Counted from the first letter of the stretch, positions 39,760 through 48,801 are shown. The stretch is DNA of 57,878 nt from Bacteroidia bacterium (GCA_017995075.1 JAGOJO010000009.1:1-57878); one strand, 5' to 3'. Numbers and translations are program-made. Notes: generated by a model not told the origin, from the letters alone.

Positions 39760-39767
39760 CAAAAATA
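39760..39767 (-). promoter_or_regulatory. TATTTTTG -7 box of the BNR-repeat gene
   Basis: Perfect TAnnTTTG, 17 bp before the ATG. The wider sequence on the minus strand, TTTCCTATTTTTGAA (39758-39772), is identical to that near the next gene (44522-44536). Confidence 0.6.
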
Positions 39768-39840
39768 GGAAACACAATTCATGTTTCATTATTCATTTCC
39801 GGGAATTTGTCAGCGGAGAATAATTTTTGCAGGATAGACT

Positions 39841-39881
39841 AAAAAAGAAAAGCCGGGGATTTTCCCCGGCTTTTCTTTTTT
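39841..39881. terminator. Strong bidirectional terminator after the MAM-like giant gene
   Basis: Stem of about 19 bp (AAAAAAGAAAAGCCGGGGA paired with its complement) with a 3-base loop, symmetrical A/T runs on both sides. It ends the gene at 39895 on the minus strand. Confidence 0.92.
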
Positions 39882-39894
39882 CTGTTATTCCCGA

Positions 39895-42800
39895 TTAACG
39901 GGTAATCAGCATGCGCTTGGTTAATTGCTGTCCTTCGTATACTAAAGTATAAGTGTAGAGACCTGGAGCAAGGTTAGCGGTGTTGTAACGGATAGTGTGT
40001 AATCCTGAAGCCAGGCTTTCGTCTACCATTACATCGATAACTTGTCCGATCATATCAGCAAGTACAACACGTACCTGACCTTTAGCAGGAATCACGAATT
40101 CAAATGTTGTGTTCTCGTCAGCAGGGTTCGGGAAGTTTTGACTCATTCCGAAATCGTTCATCGCGAATTCGTCAACACCTACAGGTGCACATGGACCTAA
40201 GTCTTCGATGCACACATCATCGATATCCCAACCTTCGTCAACAACTGAATAGTCAGAAGCAAATCTCCAACGGAATACGATTTGACCATCAACACCCGGA
40301 CGGAATACTTTCTCAGTGTAGAACCAGTCATTACGAACACCGGTGAATCCTTTATCAGCAGGACTGTTAGGATCAAGTTCAGATACGTAAGTATAGTTTG
40401 GTGAAGCACCGAACAACTGAATGTTTGGTGAACCTACCATGTCGAGACGATTCCAGCTTGAACCATAGTCATCAGAGTAGTGGAATGCACCACCGTCAGA
40501 ACCATATTCCATGCGGAACTGCTGCCAGAAGCTTACTTTATAGCAGTGACCTTGTTGAACACGAACTAATGAAGAGAACAGACCGGAAGAATCTTTATTT
40601 GCATAAGTTCCGGTAAGGTTAGTTGACCATGCATTGTTTCCTGTATGCGCACCGTTGAGGTTTGCTTTACCCGGAGTTCCCATTTCCCAATCGTTTTCAA
40701 TGCAATAAGTGAACGAGTTTGCAGTCACCCACTGGTTACCGCTTTCGAAGCTGGTGCAGTATGGAAGCTGTGAAGTCGTGATAGAATCGAATACAAGGAT
40801 AGTAGTACATGCAGTATCATCTAATTGATACAAGTCAACAGTTCCGTTTGGAGTATCAGTATAGATACAAACTGAGTGGAAACCAGGTACCGCGATCCAT
40901 GTGTTATTGAAGTTATGGACCTGAGTAGAATCCGGCGCAAGTCCGCTTGGTGTGTAAGATACAGGATCAACAGATTGCAGTACATTGTCAATTACCAACG
41001 ATACATTGTGGTTGAACACAGTGTTGATACCATTGTTCTGAATAGGAGCAGCGAAGGTGATTGGCTGTCCTGGGAAGATGAACTGACAAGGTACAGAAGT
41101 ATTCACACTAACAGTTTGTACTGACAATGGAATTGGAACGAAGATTTCAAAGTTGTCGACTGATGCACCATCAGAGTTTGTGAAGGCTACAGAAGTATAT
41201 TTGAAACGGAACTGTACAGTTACCGCACCACCTACTGCTGAGTATACATCTTTGAAGATTGACTGAATCCAGCCACCACTTACATCATTCCAGCTGTCGA
41301 AGTTATTGTACCAGTTGGTTGTGATTTGTGTAGTAGGTTGCAGATTCACCCATCCGGTGTTGTTTACATTGTATTCAATCGACATCTCATCTCCGAACGC
41401 ATTCATATCACGATTCTGGAAGAAACGCAGGATAGCGCCTTGTGCATTGGTGAAGTCGAAGAATGGAGTAGTTACAACAGTACTAGCGTTTCCTGTTACT
41501 GCAGTATTGAGGTTTACGTCCCAACAGTTAGGAGCAGAATATGCACCGGTAGTAGCACCGAAGTTTGGTGTACCAAATTCCCAGATTGTTCCAGGATCGA
41601 ATCCTGGCTCAATTGAAGGGGCATATCCGATGTTACCGCTGTCGAAGTTGTCAGAGAACCAGTTCGAGTAGGTTGGAGCGAAGATTGGTTGTCCGATTAC
41701 ATCAGTTGTAGCTGTATCATTGCTTGGCTCAACATCACTTGCAAGTGAAGTATATGCAGTGATTGTATTTACACCAGCAACCATGGTGAATGGCGGCAGT
41801 GTTACAGTGATCTGATCACATGGAGCCAATGAACCGTTCCAGATGATAGTTTGTACTGCTCCACCAGGTGTTACAGTATAAGAGATAGGAACACTGGTGA
41901 TTGTAGTTGCACCGAAGTTCTCAAGAATCACCTGAACGTTATTGGTGCTGCCAACGGCAAATCCGCCTGTTGGTGAAACGATAGAAGAAATTCCAACATC
42001 ATCACCTTGTGCAGCATAAATACAGAAATCATCAATTGAGAATCCATCAACTTGTACTGATGGATCTGAAGTGAATACAAATCGGAATTGGATTTGTGTC
42101 GGGCTATTGAAGATACCGGAAGTACAGCAAAGCTTATAATTAGATTCCTGCCATCCGTTAGAAGTACCTGCCCATGCCACTGTTCCGCTGGAGATCAATG
42201 CATCTTCGTTGTACCAGTTCGTTCCGCAAGGATCGTTGTTGGCTTGTCCGATAGTTGTCCATGTTGCTCCGTTATCGTTGGTGAATTCTAAACGTGTTCC
42301 ATCCCAGTTTGGCTCAGTAGCATAATTCAGAGCGAAGGTGATTCTTCCTGCAGATATTGCAGAGAAATCAAAGAATGGTGTGTATAAATACGATTCAGCA
42401 TCTGGAGTGTAAGCAGAGTTCAGGTTAATGTCCCATGCGTTGGTAGATCCGTTGTTACCACCGGTGGTAGCTCCGAATGCAGGTGCTCCCAATTCCCAGT
42501 TTGTACCAGCGTTACCCGTCGGTCCATTCAACGAAGACCATCCATTATTTCCTGATTCAAAATCATCACAATAAGATGGTGATGGAGTGAAGGTTGGAAT
42601 TCCAATGTAGGTTGCACAAATAGTATCGTTGGCATTGTTGCAATCTCCAGGTAATTCGAGCCAAGCGCAAACGGTATAGCTACCTGAAGGTGCTGTAATC
42701 GCTGGTAAAGCAAAAGTTGAACCTGAACATTCTGCAACTGTACTACCGAAAGCAACAGGAGTTTGAATTACTCCACCAATTGAATATCCAATATTAAATC

Positions 42801-44466
42801 CGCTTGCAGCATTGATACCTAAGTTGTCAAAGCTAACAGTTACAGTATTGGATGCACCTGCAGGCGTTCCAGATCCCGGAGGAGGTGAAACAACACCTGT
42901 CATTGCAAGATCATCTGTGCATGGTAAGGTCAGACAGAAATCATCAATATGGAATCCTTCTTCTTCAACAGATCCATCGGAAGTAAATACGAATCGGAAC
43001 TGAACGTTGATTGAACCCATGAGTCCTGGTACTGTACAAAGTTTGTAACGAGCTTCTGTCCATCCTGATGTTCCTGCCCATCCTGGTAATCCGCTTGAAT
43101 TTAATGCGGCAAAGTTGTACCAGTTCGTTCCGTTTGGATCATTGGCACCACCAATCAGCGTCCATGTTACACCACCGTCAGTAGTAAATTCTAAACGAGT
43201 ACCATCCCAGAAATCTTCACTAGCTGAGTTGTAACGCAAACTAACTTCTGCAACTGAAACAGATGAGAAGTCGAAGATTGGTGATAATACGAATGAATTT
43301 ACACTGGCTGAATAACCAGGAGAACCAGCTATGTTACCAACACCCAGTACACTTGGAGTTGAGAATGCTGAACTCAATGCGCCTCCTGTTGGAGCTCCGA
43401 TTGCCCAAGGCGTTCCTGTACTTGCAGGATCCGGTGTCCAAAGGTTGTTTTGAATATCGAAGTTGTCGCAGAACGGTACAGTTGGTGCTGATTTACAAAC
43501 GAAGCAATATTGTCCTGTTCCGGCTGGAGCAGGGAAGTAAGTGAAGTTGTTACAACCGGATGCATCCGTTGCTTCAACCCACCAGCAAATAGTATCGTTT
43601 TCAGTCTGACATTGTGGGATCTGTGCAGCGTACATAGAATCCTGAAGATTCACCATTCCACCGTACGATTGTGTTGCACCACCATTCACTTGCCAGAATA
43701 AATCTGAAAAACTGATTCCGCTTGGATCGTTGATAGAAATGAAAACATCGTATGGTCCCATGTTGTAAACATCTCCTGAATACAGCGGATTGCCGGGATA
43801 AGGAGCGCTTACAGTTGGATCTACCAGCTCACATGGAGCAGCAGTTACACAGATATCATCAAGCAACCAGCCATAACGACCGGCCATTCCGCCGAATACG
43901 TCAGCTATTTTGAAACGGATCTGTACGTTTGCCTGGTTGGCCAACGCAAGTGATACGTCAAAGTTTTCTGTTTTCCACCAGGTCTGTGTAGGAGCTGTAG
44001 TAGTTCCCGGCGCCCAGTCAATGTAACTACCCTCTGAGAAGGCGTTATTGTTGGCAAAGTAAACGCCAGTTCCCTGATAATAACAGTTCCCTGAACCACC
44101 CGTGGTGATTTTAGTGGGGTTATCATCAAAAACCTGCCAGGTTGCTCCTCCATCCAAAGAGAACTCGATGGTTCCCGGATCGGAGAATTCAATCTTACAA
44201 ATCTGCTTGAACTCCAGCAATACGAAGTTCTGTCCTAAGGTGCTGAAAGTAGGGGATGTCAGGGTAACAATTCCTGATGCACCATACTCGCCTTTGATAC
44301 TGTTGGCAGGACTCGTAAAATAGTTTACGTCAGTACTCCAACCCGGTGTGCCCGAAGAGGTCGTCGAGAGCGTACCGTCGAAGTTTTCACACCACACCTG
44401 TGTTGCCTGGGATTGGGCACCTACGTAGGTCAGCAGCATGAAAAGCGTGAGTAATAATCTTTTCAT
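39895..44466 (-). CDS. Giant secreted modular protein with T9SS type A domain
   Basis: 1523 residues, among the longest genes here. Signal peptide MKRLLLTLFMLLTYVGAQSQA. Five modules of roughly 190-280 residues follow, each opening with a Cys/Phe-Asp/Glu segment: VWCENFDGTLS (about 25), PFCDNFDIQNNLW (about 325), SYCDDFESGNNGW (about 620), NWFSDNFDSGNIGY (about 920), PYCTSFESGNQW (about 1245). The modules contain F/Y-rich strands such as GTRLEFT(T/N)D(G/N)GATWT and (I/V)QFRFVFTSD, resembling MAM-like or jelly-roll beta-sandwich domains. C-terminal T9SS type A domain (about 1450-1523, SQNFPNPADENTTFEFVI, ending in RMLITR). Function is probably adhesion or carbohydrate binding; unproven. Confidence 0.87.
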   Translation of the reverse strand: MKRLLLTLFMLLTYVGAQSQATQVWCENFDGTLSTTSSGTPGWSTDVNYFTSPANSIKGEYGASGIVTLTSPTFSTLGQNFVLLEFKQICKIEFSDPGTIEFSLDGGATWQVFDDNPTKITTGGSGNCYYQGTGVYFANNNAFSEGSYIDWAPGTTTAPTQTWWKTENFDVSLALANQANVQIRFKIADVFGGMAGRYGWLLDDICVTAAPCELVDPTVSAPYPGNPLYSGDVYNMGPYDVFISINDPSGISFSDLFWQVNGGATQSYGGMVNLQDSMYAAQIPQCQTENDTICWWVEATDASGCNNFTYFPAPAGTGQYCFVCKSAPTVPFCDNFDIQNNLWTPDPASTGTPWAIGAPTGGALSSAFSTPSVLGVGNIAGSPGYSASVNSFVLSPIFDFSSVSVAEVSLRYNSASEDFWDGTRLEFTTDGGVTWTLIGGANDPNGTNWYNFAALNSSGLPGWAGTSGWTEARYKLCTVPGLMGSINVQFRFVFTSDGSVEEEGFHIDDFCLTLPCTDDLAMTGVVSPPPGSGTPAGASNTVTVSFDNLGINAASGFNIGYSIGGVIQTPVAFGSTVAECSGSTFALPAITAPSGSYTVCAWLELPGDCNNANDTICATYIGIPTFTPSPSYCDDFESGNNGWSSLNGPTGNAGTNWELGAPAFGATTGGNNGSTNAWDINLNSAYTPDAESYLYTPFFDFSAISAGRITFALNYATEPNWDGTRLEFTNDNGATWTTIGQANNDPCGTNWYNEDALISSGTVAWAGTSNGWQESNYKLCCTSGIFNSPTQIQFRFVFTSDPSVQVDGFSIDDFCIYAAQGDDVGISSIVSPTGGFAVGSTNNVQVILENFGATTITSVPISYTVTPGGAVQTIIWNGSLAPCDQITVTLPPFTMVAGVNTITAYTSLASDVEPSNDTATTDVIGQPIFAPTYSNWFSDNFDSGNIGYAPSIEPGFDPGTIWEFGTPNFGATTGAYSAPNCWDVNLNTAVTGNASTVVTTPFFDFTNAQGAILRFFQNRDMNAFGDEMSIEYNVNNTGWVNLQPTTQITTNWYNNFDSWNDVSGGWIQSIFKDVYSAVGGAVTVQFRFKYTSVAFTNSDGASVDNFEIFVPIPLSVQTVSVNTSVPCQFIFPGQPITFAAPIQNNGINTVFNHNVSLVIDNVLQSVDPVSYTPSGLAPDSTQVHNFNNTWIAVPGFHSVCIYTDTPNGTVDLYQLDDTACTTILVFDSITTSQLPYCTSFESGNQWVTANSFTYCIENDWEMGTPGKANLNGAHTGNNAWSTNLTGTYANKDSSGLFSSLVRVQQGHCYKVSFWQQFRMEYGSDGGAFHYSDDYGSSWNRLDMVGSPNIQLFGASPNYTYVSELDPNSPADKGFTGVRNDWFYTEKVFRPGVDGQIVFRWRFASDYSVVDEGWDIDDVCIEDLGPCAPVGVDEFAMNDFGMSQNFPNPADENTTFEFVIPAKGQVRVVLADMIGQVIDVMVDESLASGLHTIRYNTANLAPGLYTYTLVYEGQQLTKRMLITR

Positions 44467-44523
44467 AGGGTATTGGGTTTTTTAATTAACGCGTGTTATT
44501 TTTTTAGGTATTGGCATAGTCTT

Positions 44524-44531
44524 CAAAAATA
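44524..44531 (-). promoter_or_regulatory. TATTTTTG -7 box of the giant modular gene
   Basis: Perfect TAnnTTTG, 57 bp before the ATG at 44466. It lies in the 15-bp block TTTCCTATTTTTGAA, shared with the BNR-repeat gene. Confidence 0.5.
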
Positions 44532-44660
44532 GGAAATATCTGCTTTTGTTCAGGTGGGCAGCATTGAATTTTTTCGGAATTATTAACAGTTTTACAATTC
44601 TTTGTGGAGAATATCTGTTAAGGAACCTTTTTTAAACCCGATTCCGTCGGTTAATGGGCA

Positions 44661-44683
44661 TAAAAAAGCCCCTTTCGGGGCCG
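44661..44683 (-). terminator. Terminator after homogentisate dioxygenase
   Basis: Minus-strand hairpin GGCCCC-GAAA-GGGGCT followed by TTTTT, 4 bp after the hmgA stop. The GAAA loop is a stable GNRA tetraloop. Confidence 0.88.
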
Positions 44684-44686
44684 GTG

Positions 44687-45847
44687 TCAATGTTCTATCC
44701 AGGATTTATAATAGTCGTCGCTCATGATTTTGAGGGCGTCTTCGGTGAGCCATAAGGGCTTGAAGGTGTCTATCATAACAGCGAGCTCGAGGGTCTCTTT
44801 TTTGCCGATACTCTTCTCCACAGTTCCCGGGTGTGGTCCGTGGGGAATACCTGCCGGATGGAGGGTGATCATGCCTTTGGTGACACTCTTTCGGCTCATA
44901 AAATCTCCGTCTACATAATACAGTACTTCGTCAGAGTCGACGTTGCTGTGGTTGTAGGGTGCCGGAATTGCGTCAGGATGATAATCGTAAAGCCTTGGGA
45001 CAAACGAACATATTACATAATTGTGGGCTTCGAATGTCTGGTGGACGGGTGGTGGCTGGTGAACTCTACCTGTAATCGGTTCAAAATCATGGATACTAAT
45101 CGCCCATGGATAGTGGTTTCCATCCCAACCTATGGCATCAAAAGGATGAGTGGCGTAGATATAGGGATATACAATGCCCTGCTTTTTTATGAGTACCCGG
45201 AACTCGCCGGTTTCGTCATGAGTCTCAAGGTTTTGCGGTTTGCGGATGTCGCGCTCACAAAAGGGACTATGTTCTTCAAGTTGTCCGTATGCGTTTCTGT
45301 ACCGTTTCGGGGTCTCGATTTGGGTAAACGACTCTACTATTAAAAGGCGGTTGTTGGTGTCGTTGAAGTGTAGCTGGAAGATAGTGCCGCGGGGAATGAC
45401 GAGATAATCGCCATATCCAAAGTCGATGTTTCCGTAGATGGTTTTGAGTGTTCCGCTGCCTTCATGAACGAAGATAAGTTCGTCAGCATCAGCGTTTTTG
45501 AGGAAATAATCGGTGATGGATTTGCGGGGAGCAGCCAGAGCAATGTGCAGGTCGTTATTCACTAATACCGCTTTTTTGCTGTCGATATAATCGTCTTCCG
45601 GTTTTACATGAAATCCTTCAAAACTTTGATGACGCAAAAAACGCTGGAAGGCCACCTTGGGTTCGCGGGAGAAGGGCTCTCCAACCGATTTCACCAGAGT
45701 AGGAGCGTGGCAATGATAAATCAGCGAATAAACACTGGAAAATCCATGGGTGGATACCAGTTCTTCTGAATAAAGGGAACCATCCGGCTTCCTGAATTGG
45801 GTGTGCCGCTTATGCGGGAATTTTCCAAGTGAATGATACTGAGGCAT
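44687..45847 (-). CDS. hmgA: Homogentisate 1,2-dioxygenase
   Basis: 386 residues from ATG 45845-45847 (MPQYHSLGKFPHKRHTQFRKPDGSLY). The enzyme opens the ring of homogentisate with O2 and Fe(II) in tyrosine breakdown. Cupin-like metal region: PPPVHQTFEAHNYVICSFVPRLYDYHP near residue 265, PYNHSNVDSDEVLYYVDGDFMS near 300 and HPAGIPHGPHPG near 335, which carry the His/Glu ligands. The 386-residue length is in the normal range. It is divergent from the FAH-family gene (106 bp between starts), a typical tyrosine-catabolism pairing. TATCTTGC at 45867-45874, 19 bp before the ATG, is a weak promoter box. Confidence 0.93.
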   Translation of the reverse strand: MPQYHSLGKFPHKRHTQFRKPDGSLYSEELVSTHGFSSVYSLIYHCHAPTLVKSVGEPFSREPKVAFQRFLRHQSFEGFHVKPEDDYIDSKKAVLVNNDLHIALAAPRKSITDYFLKNADADELIFVHEGSGTLKTIYGNIDFGYGDYLVIPRGTIFQLHFNDTNNRLLIVESFTQIETPKRYRNAYGQLEEHSPFCERDIRKPQNLETHDETGEFRVLIKKQGIVYPYIYATHPFDAIGWDGNHYPWAISIHDFEPITGRVHQPPPVHQTFEAHNYVICSFVPRLYDYHPDAIPAPYNHSNVDSDEVLYYVDGDFMSRKSVTKGMITLHPAGIPHGPHPGTVEKSIGKKETLELAVMIDTFKPLWLTEDALKIMSDDYYKSWIEH

Positions 45848-45926
45848 GTTTGTTAGCTTGGGGACTGCAAGATACAATCAAACGGTCGATTTTTCCGGCA
45901 GACAGGCTGCAAATTTAACCATTGGT

Positions 45927-45934
45927 TACTTTTG
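45927..45934 (+). promoter_or_regulatory. TACTTTTG -7 box of the FAH gene
   Basis: Perfect TAnnTTTG, 19 bp before ATG 45954. Confidence 0.6.
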
Positions 45935-45953
45935 TACCCATAATCACAGAACT

Positions 45954-46979
45954 ATGAAATTCGTTTCTTACCGCCACGATGAGCAGAACCTGCTTGGCTT
46001 ATATATTAATGAGAAGATTTATAACATGGCCGAAGCTGCCCGGATTGTAGGGTCGACGGCAGCCCTTACCATGAAGGAATTGCTGAATGGAGGGGACGAA
46101 GCGATGGATCGTGCTCGGGAGATTGAACTTAAGATTAAAGAAGGAAAAACCGGTTTGAGCGGGTTTACCTGGTCGGAGTTACGGATTCTTGCCCCTGTGC
46201 CGGAGCCTACTTCTTGCCGCGATGGTTATGCTTTCCGTCAGCACGTGGAAGCAGCTCGCCGTAATCGGAAAGTAGAGATGATCCCGGAGTTTGATGAGTA
46301 TCCTATTTTCTATTTTACGAATCATAATGCGATTCAGGGGCCGGGCGAAATCTGGTGTATGCCTGATCATTTTCAGCAACTCGACTTCGAATTGGAAGCA
46401 GCGGTGGTGATCGGTAAAAAAGGGCGCAATATCCGTGCTTCACAGGCGGATAATTATGTGGCCGGTTATATGATCATGAATGATATGAGCGCGCGCACTT
46501 TACAGATGGAAGAAATGAAGTTGAATCTCGGGCCGGCTAAGGGAAAAGATTTCTCTACCGTGATCGGTCCGTATATGGTGACTCCGGATGAGCTGGAAGC
46601 ATTTAAAGTGGCGCCTAAGACCGGACACGAAGGCAATCGCTATAACCTGGAGATGAAATGTTTTGTAAATGGAGTGCAGGTGAGTCAGGGCAATGTAGCT
46701 CAGATGGATTGGACCTTTGCTGAAATTATTGAGCGTTGTGCTTATGGTGTAGATATCCTTCCTGGAGATGTGATCGGTTCCGGTACTGTGGGAACAGGAT
46801 GTTTTCTGGAACTGAACGGGACCGGCAAACTCAATAATCCTGACTATAAAGTACAATGGCTGCAGGCAGATGATGTAGTTGAAATGACTATTGATGGTCT
46901 TGGTTGCCTGACAAATACTATTCGTAAAGTAGATACTGATTTCTCTATATTGAAGTTGAAAAAGACCGCTGCTGTTTAA
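45954..46979 (+). CDS. Fumarylacetoacetate hydrolase family protein
   Basis: 341 residues from ATG 45954. FAH enzymes cut fumarylacetoacetate to fumarate and acetoacetate at the end of tyrosine breakdown. Seen here: PTSCRDGYAFRQHVEAARRNR near residue 85, FYFTNHNAIQGPGEI near 115, the metal-binding core DFELEAAVVIGKKGRNI near 145 (D/E ligands), NDMSARTLQMEEMKLNLGPAKGKDFSTVIGP near 178, and GDVIGSGTVGTGCFLEL near 270. It is shorter than mammalian FAH but typical of bacterial versions. Adjacent homogentisate dioxygenase supports true fumarylacetoacetase rather than another FAH-fold enzyme, though maleylacetoacetate isomerase is not seen nearby. Confidence 0.9.
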   Translation: MKFVSYRHDEQNLLGLYINEKIYNMAEAARIVGSTAALTMKELLNGGDEAMDRAREIELKIKEGKTGLSGFTWSELRILAPVPEPTSCRDGYAFRQHVEAARRNRKVEMIPEFDEYPIFYFTNHNAIQGPGEIWCMPDHFQQLDFELEAAVVIGKKGRNIRASQADNYVAGYMIMNDMSARTLQMEEMKLNLGPAKGKDFSTVIGPYMVTPDELEAFKVAPKTGHEGNRYNLEMKCFVNGVQVSQGNVAQMDWTFAEIIERCAYGVDILPGDVIGSGTVGTGCFLELNGTGKLNNPDYKVQWLQADDVVEMTIDGLGCLTNTIRKVDTDFSILKLKKTAAV

Positions 46980-47002
46980 GCGAAATTGAAAAGGTATAAA
47001 AG

Positions 47003-47037
47003 CAAAAAAGCCGCATCTTTCGATGCGGCTTTTTGTA
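47003..47037 (+). terminator. Terminator after the FAH gene
   Basis: Stem CAAAAAAGCCGCAT/ATGCGGCTTTTTG with loop CTTTCG; strong A/T flanks, 24 bp after the stop. Confidence 0.9.
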
Positions 47038-47076
47038 TTTTTTGGGCTTTTAGCAGAGCGCTTCTCGTCTCCGATT

Positions 47077-47144
47077 TGTCAGCCCGGGACAGCCTTACGG
47101 GGCTGTCCCTTCTACTGACAATCAACCTAAAAACACCAAAACCA
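47077..47144. ncRNA. Hairpin element unit 1: TGTCAG - stem - TTACGG loop - CTGACA - AACCTAAAA tail
   Basis: Outer arms TGTCAG (47077-47082) and CTGACA (47115-47120) pair. Inner stem GGGACAGCC (47086-47094) pairs with GGCTGTCCC (47101-47109) around loop TTACGG (47095-47100). The A/C-rich tail ATCAACCTAAAAACACC follows. Outer arms, loop and tail are shared with unit 3 while the inner stem sequence differs but stays self-complementary. I call this a structured RNA or structured-DNA repeat; type is uncertain. The plus-strand loop holds UACG (UNCG class) and the minus strand GUAA (GNRA class). No known family recognised. Confidence 0.55.
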
Positions 47145-47172
47145 TGTTTGTTGCCTTACGGGGCAAATTCCT
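47145..47172. ncRNA. Hairpin element unit 2, degenerate
   Basis: Stem TTGCC (47151-47155)/GGCAA (47162-47166) around the identical loop TTACGG (47156-47161). It lacks the GTCAG outer arms and AACCTAAAA tail and has only five pairs, so it looks like a decayed or minimal copy between the two full units. Confidence 0.5.
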
Positions 47173-47211
47173 TTGTCGTGGCCGACTGTATGGCGATTTG
47201 TTCGGTTAGTC

Positions 47212-47276
47212 GTCAGTCGCAGGTAGCCTTACGGGGCTACCTGCTTTCTGACATCAACCTAAAACCAAACAAAACC
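47212..47276. ncRNA. Hairpin element unit 3: GTCAG - stem - TTACGG loop - CTGAC - AACCTAAAA tail
   Basis: Outer arms GTCAG (47212-47216) and CTGAC (47248-47252). Perfect 10-bp inner stem GCAGGTAGCC (47219-47228)/GGCTACCTGC (47235-47244) around TTACGG (47229-47234). Tail ATCAACCTAAAACCAAAC. Compared with unit 1, most inner stem positions away from the loop differ on both sides with pairing kept, the pattern of compensatory change. An upstream GATTTGT (47196-47202) is shared with 47073-47079 before unit 1. Confidence 0.58.
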
Positions 47277-47280
47277 CTAT

Positions 47281-47560
47281 TATTTCTTTAGAACGATATC
47301 AGCAAATATTCTCAAGTGCTGACATGAAATTTAAACGGGGTCACCCCATTAAGGTTCGCAATTTTCAAAGAAATCTTACAGGAATTCTTACATGTTTTGG
47401 ATTGACCTGTATATCAGCAAAATGAATCAGCATTTTTTCTAAAATTTTACAGCATTTCGTTCGTTTTTATACAGAGAAAGTCGTTTTTCTCATACTTCTT
47501 CAAACACAGGGTTACATTGCATCAGTAAAACAAAATCGAGTGTTACCTTGTTCTAATCCG
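47281..47560. other. Intergenic region before ribBA
   Basis: No gene seen. Contains the palindrome GGGGTCACCCC (47337-47347) and repeated TATCAGCAAA(A/T) words (47298, 47413). I searched for the FMN-riboswitch core because ribBA follows and did not find it. Confidence 0.55.
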
Positions 47561-47568
47561 TACCTTTG
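47561..47568 (+). promoter_or_regulatory. TACCTTTG -7 box of ribBA
   Basis: Perfect TAnnTTTG, 21 bp before ATG 47590; overlaps an earlier in-frame start at 47566, which is therefore rejected. Confidence 0.62.
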
Positions 47569-47589
47569 TCCCCGCTAATCCAATCCGTG

Positions 47590-48801
47590 ATGAATGAATT
47601 TAAGTTGAATACGATCGAAGAAGCCATTGAAGATATCCGCAATGGAAAAGTGATCATTGTGGTTGACGATGCCGACCGTGAAAACGAAGGTGATTTCTTA
47701 GTGGCATCGCATCACGCAAGTCCGGAGGTGGTTAATTTTATGGCAACACACGGACGCGGATTAATTTGCATTTCCCTCACCGAAGAACGTTGCACGGAGC
47801 TTGATCTGCCGATGATGGTAAATCAGAATACAGCCTCTCATGAAACAGCATTTACAGTATCTGTTGATTTGCTCGGACATGGCTGCACAACAGGTATTTC
47901 CGCCTCTGACCGATCCAAAACAATTAAAGCTCTCATCGATCCGACTACACGTCCCGAGGAACTGGGCCGCCCGGGACATATCTTCCCCTTACGCGCCAAA
48001 ACCGGAGGTGTTTTACGCAGAGCAGGACATACCGAAGCATCGATGGATCTGGCTCGACTCGCAGGACTAGAACCATCCGGTGTAATTGTTGAGATCATGA
48101 ACGAAGACGGATCCATGGCACGTTTACCCGAGCTGATGGTACTCGCCGAAAAGTTATCGATGAAAATTATCTCCATCGAAGATCTGATCAAATACCGCAT
48201 CAATAAAGAGACCCTGATAGAACGCATGGTGGATGTGAAAATGCCAACCACCTACGGCGACTTTAAACTGGTAGCATACCGACATTCAGAATCAGGACAA
48301 GAGCACCTGGCATTGGTAAAAGGTGAGTGGGAAAAAGGAGAGCCGGTATTGGTACGCGTACATAGTTCATGTATCACAGGTGATATTTTCGGATCCTGCC
48401 GATGCGACTGCGGACCGCAATTGCACCGCGCGATGGAAATGATCGAAGCGGAAGGCAAGGGCGTTATTTTATACATGAATCAGGAAGGACGAGGAATCGG
48501 ATTGCTCAATAAACTCAAAGCCTATAAACTGCAGGAGCAGGGCATGGACACGGTAGAAGCGAATCTCGAACTTGGCTTTAAAATGGATGAACGCGATTAT
48601 GGCGTAGGAGCACAAATACTGCGCGATCTGGGTGTCTGCAAGATGAAGTTAATGACCAATAATCCCACTAAACGTGCAGGACTGATAGGGTATGGGCTCG
48701 AAATAGTTGATCGTATTTCTATCGAAATCGCACCCAATCCGCACAACCAGCATTATCTGGAAACCAAGCGGGATAAAATGGGACATACGATAAAGGCCTG
48801 A
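47590..48801 (+). CDS. ribBA: Bifunctional riboflavin biosynthesis protein RibBA
   Basis: 403 residues. The N-terminal RibB domain (about 1-200) is 3,4-dihydroxy-2-butanone-4-phosphate synthase: [17 protein letters not shown] near 25, [13 protein letters not shown] near 50 and HDxxxSASD-type [15 protein letters not shown] near 105, [16 protein letters not shown] near 142. The C-terminal RibA domain (about 205-403) is GTP cyclohydrolase [24 protein letters not shown] near 258 with the three Zn Cys (SSC, SCRCDC), [13 protein letters not shown] near 298. Both active sites appear complete, so it supplies both precursors of riboflavin. Start at ATG 47590 from the promoter phase and family start ([20 protein letters not shown]). 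Confidence 0.95.
   Translation: MNEFKLNTIEEAIEDIRNGKVIIVVDDADRENEGDFLVASHHASPEVVNFMATHGRGLICISLTEERCTELDLPMMVNQNTASHETAFTVSVDLLGHGCTTGISASDRSKTIKALIDPTTRPEELGRPGHIFPLRAKTGGVLRRAGHTEASMDLARLAGLEPSGVIVEIMNEDGSMARLPELMVLAEKLSMKIISIEDLIKYRINKETLIERMVDVKMPTTYGDFKLVAYRHSESGQEHLALVKGEWEKGEPVLVRVHSSCITGDIFGSCRCDCGPQLHRAMEMIEAEGKGVILYMNQEGRGIGLLNKLKAYKLQEQGMDTVEANLELGFKMDERDYGVGAQILRDLGVCKMKLMTNNPTKRAGLIGYGLEIVDRISIEIAPNPHNQHYLETKRDKMGHTIKA

Noticed and set aside
47077..47276. Integron attC sites or phage attachment site
   Set aside because: No attC R'' and R' boxes (GTTRRRY/RYYYAAC) or integrase were found; the tRNA is far away.
46986..47291. Coding frame across the FAH terminator and hairpins
   Set aside because: Would run through a strong terminator and repeat hairpins; no protein family; no promoter.
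47281..47560. FMN riboswitch before ribBA
   Set aside because: The expected conserved FMN aptamer motifs are not present; only a GGGGTCACCCC palindrome and TATCAGCAAA words were seen.
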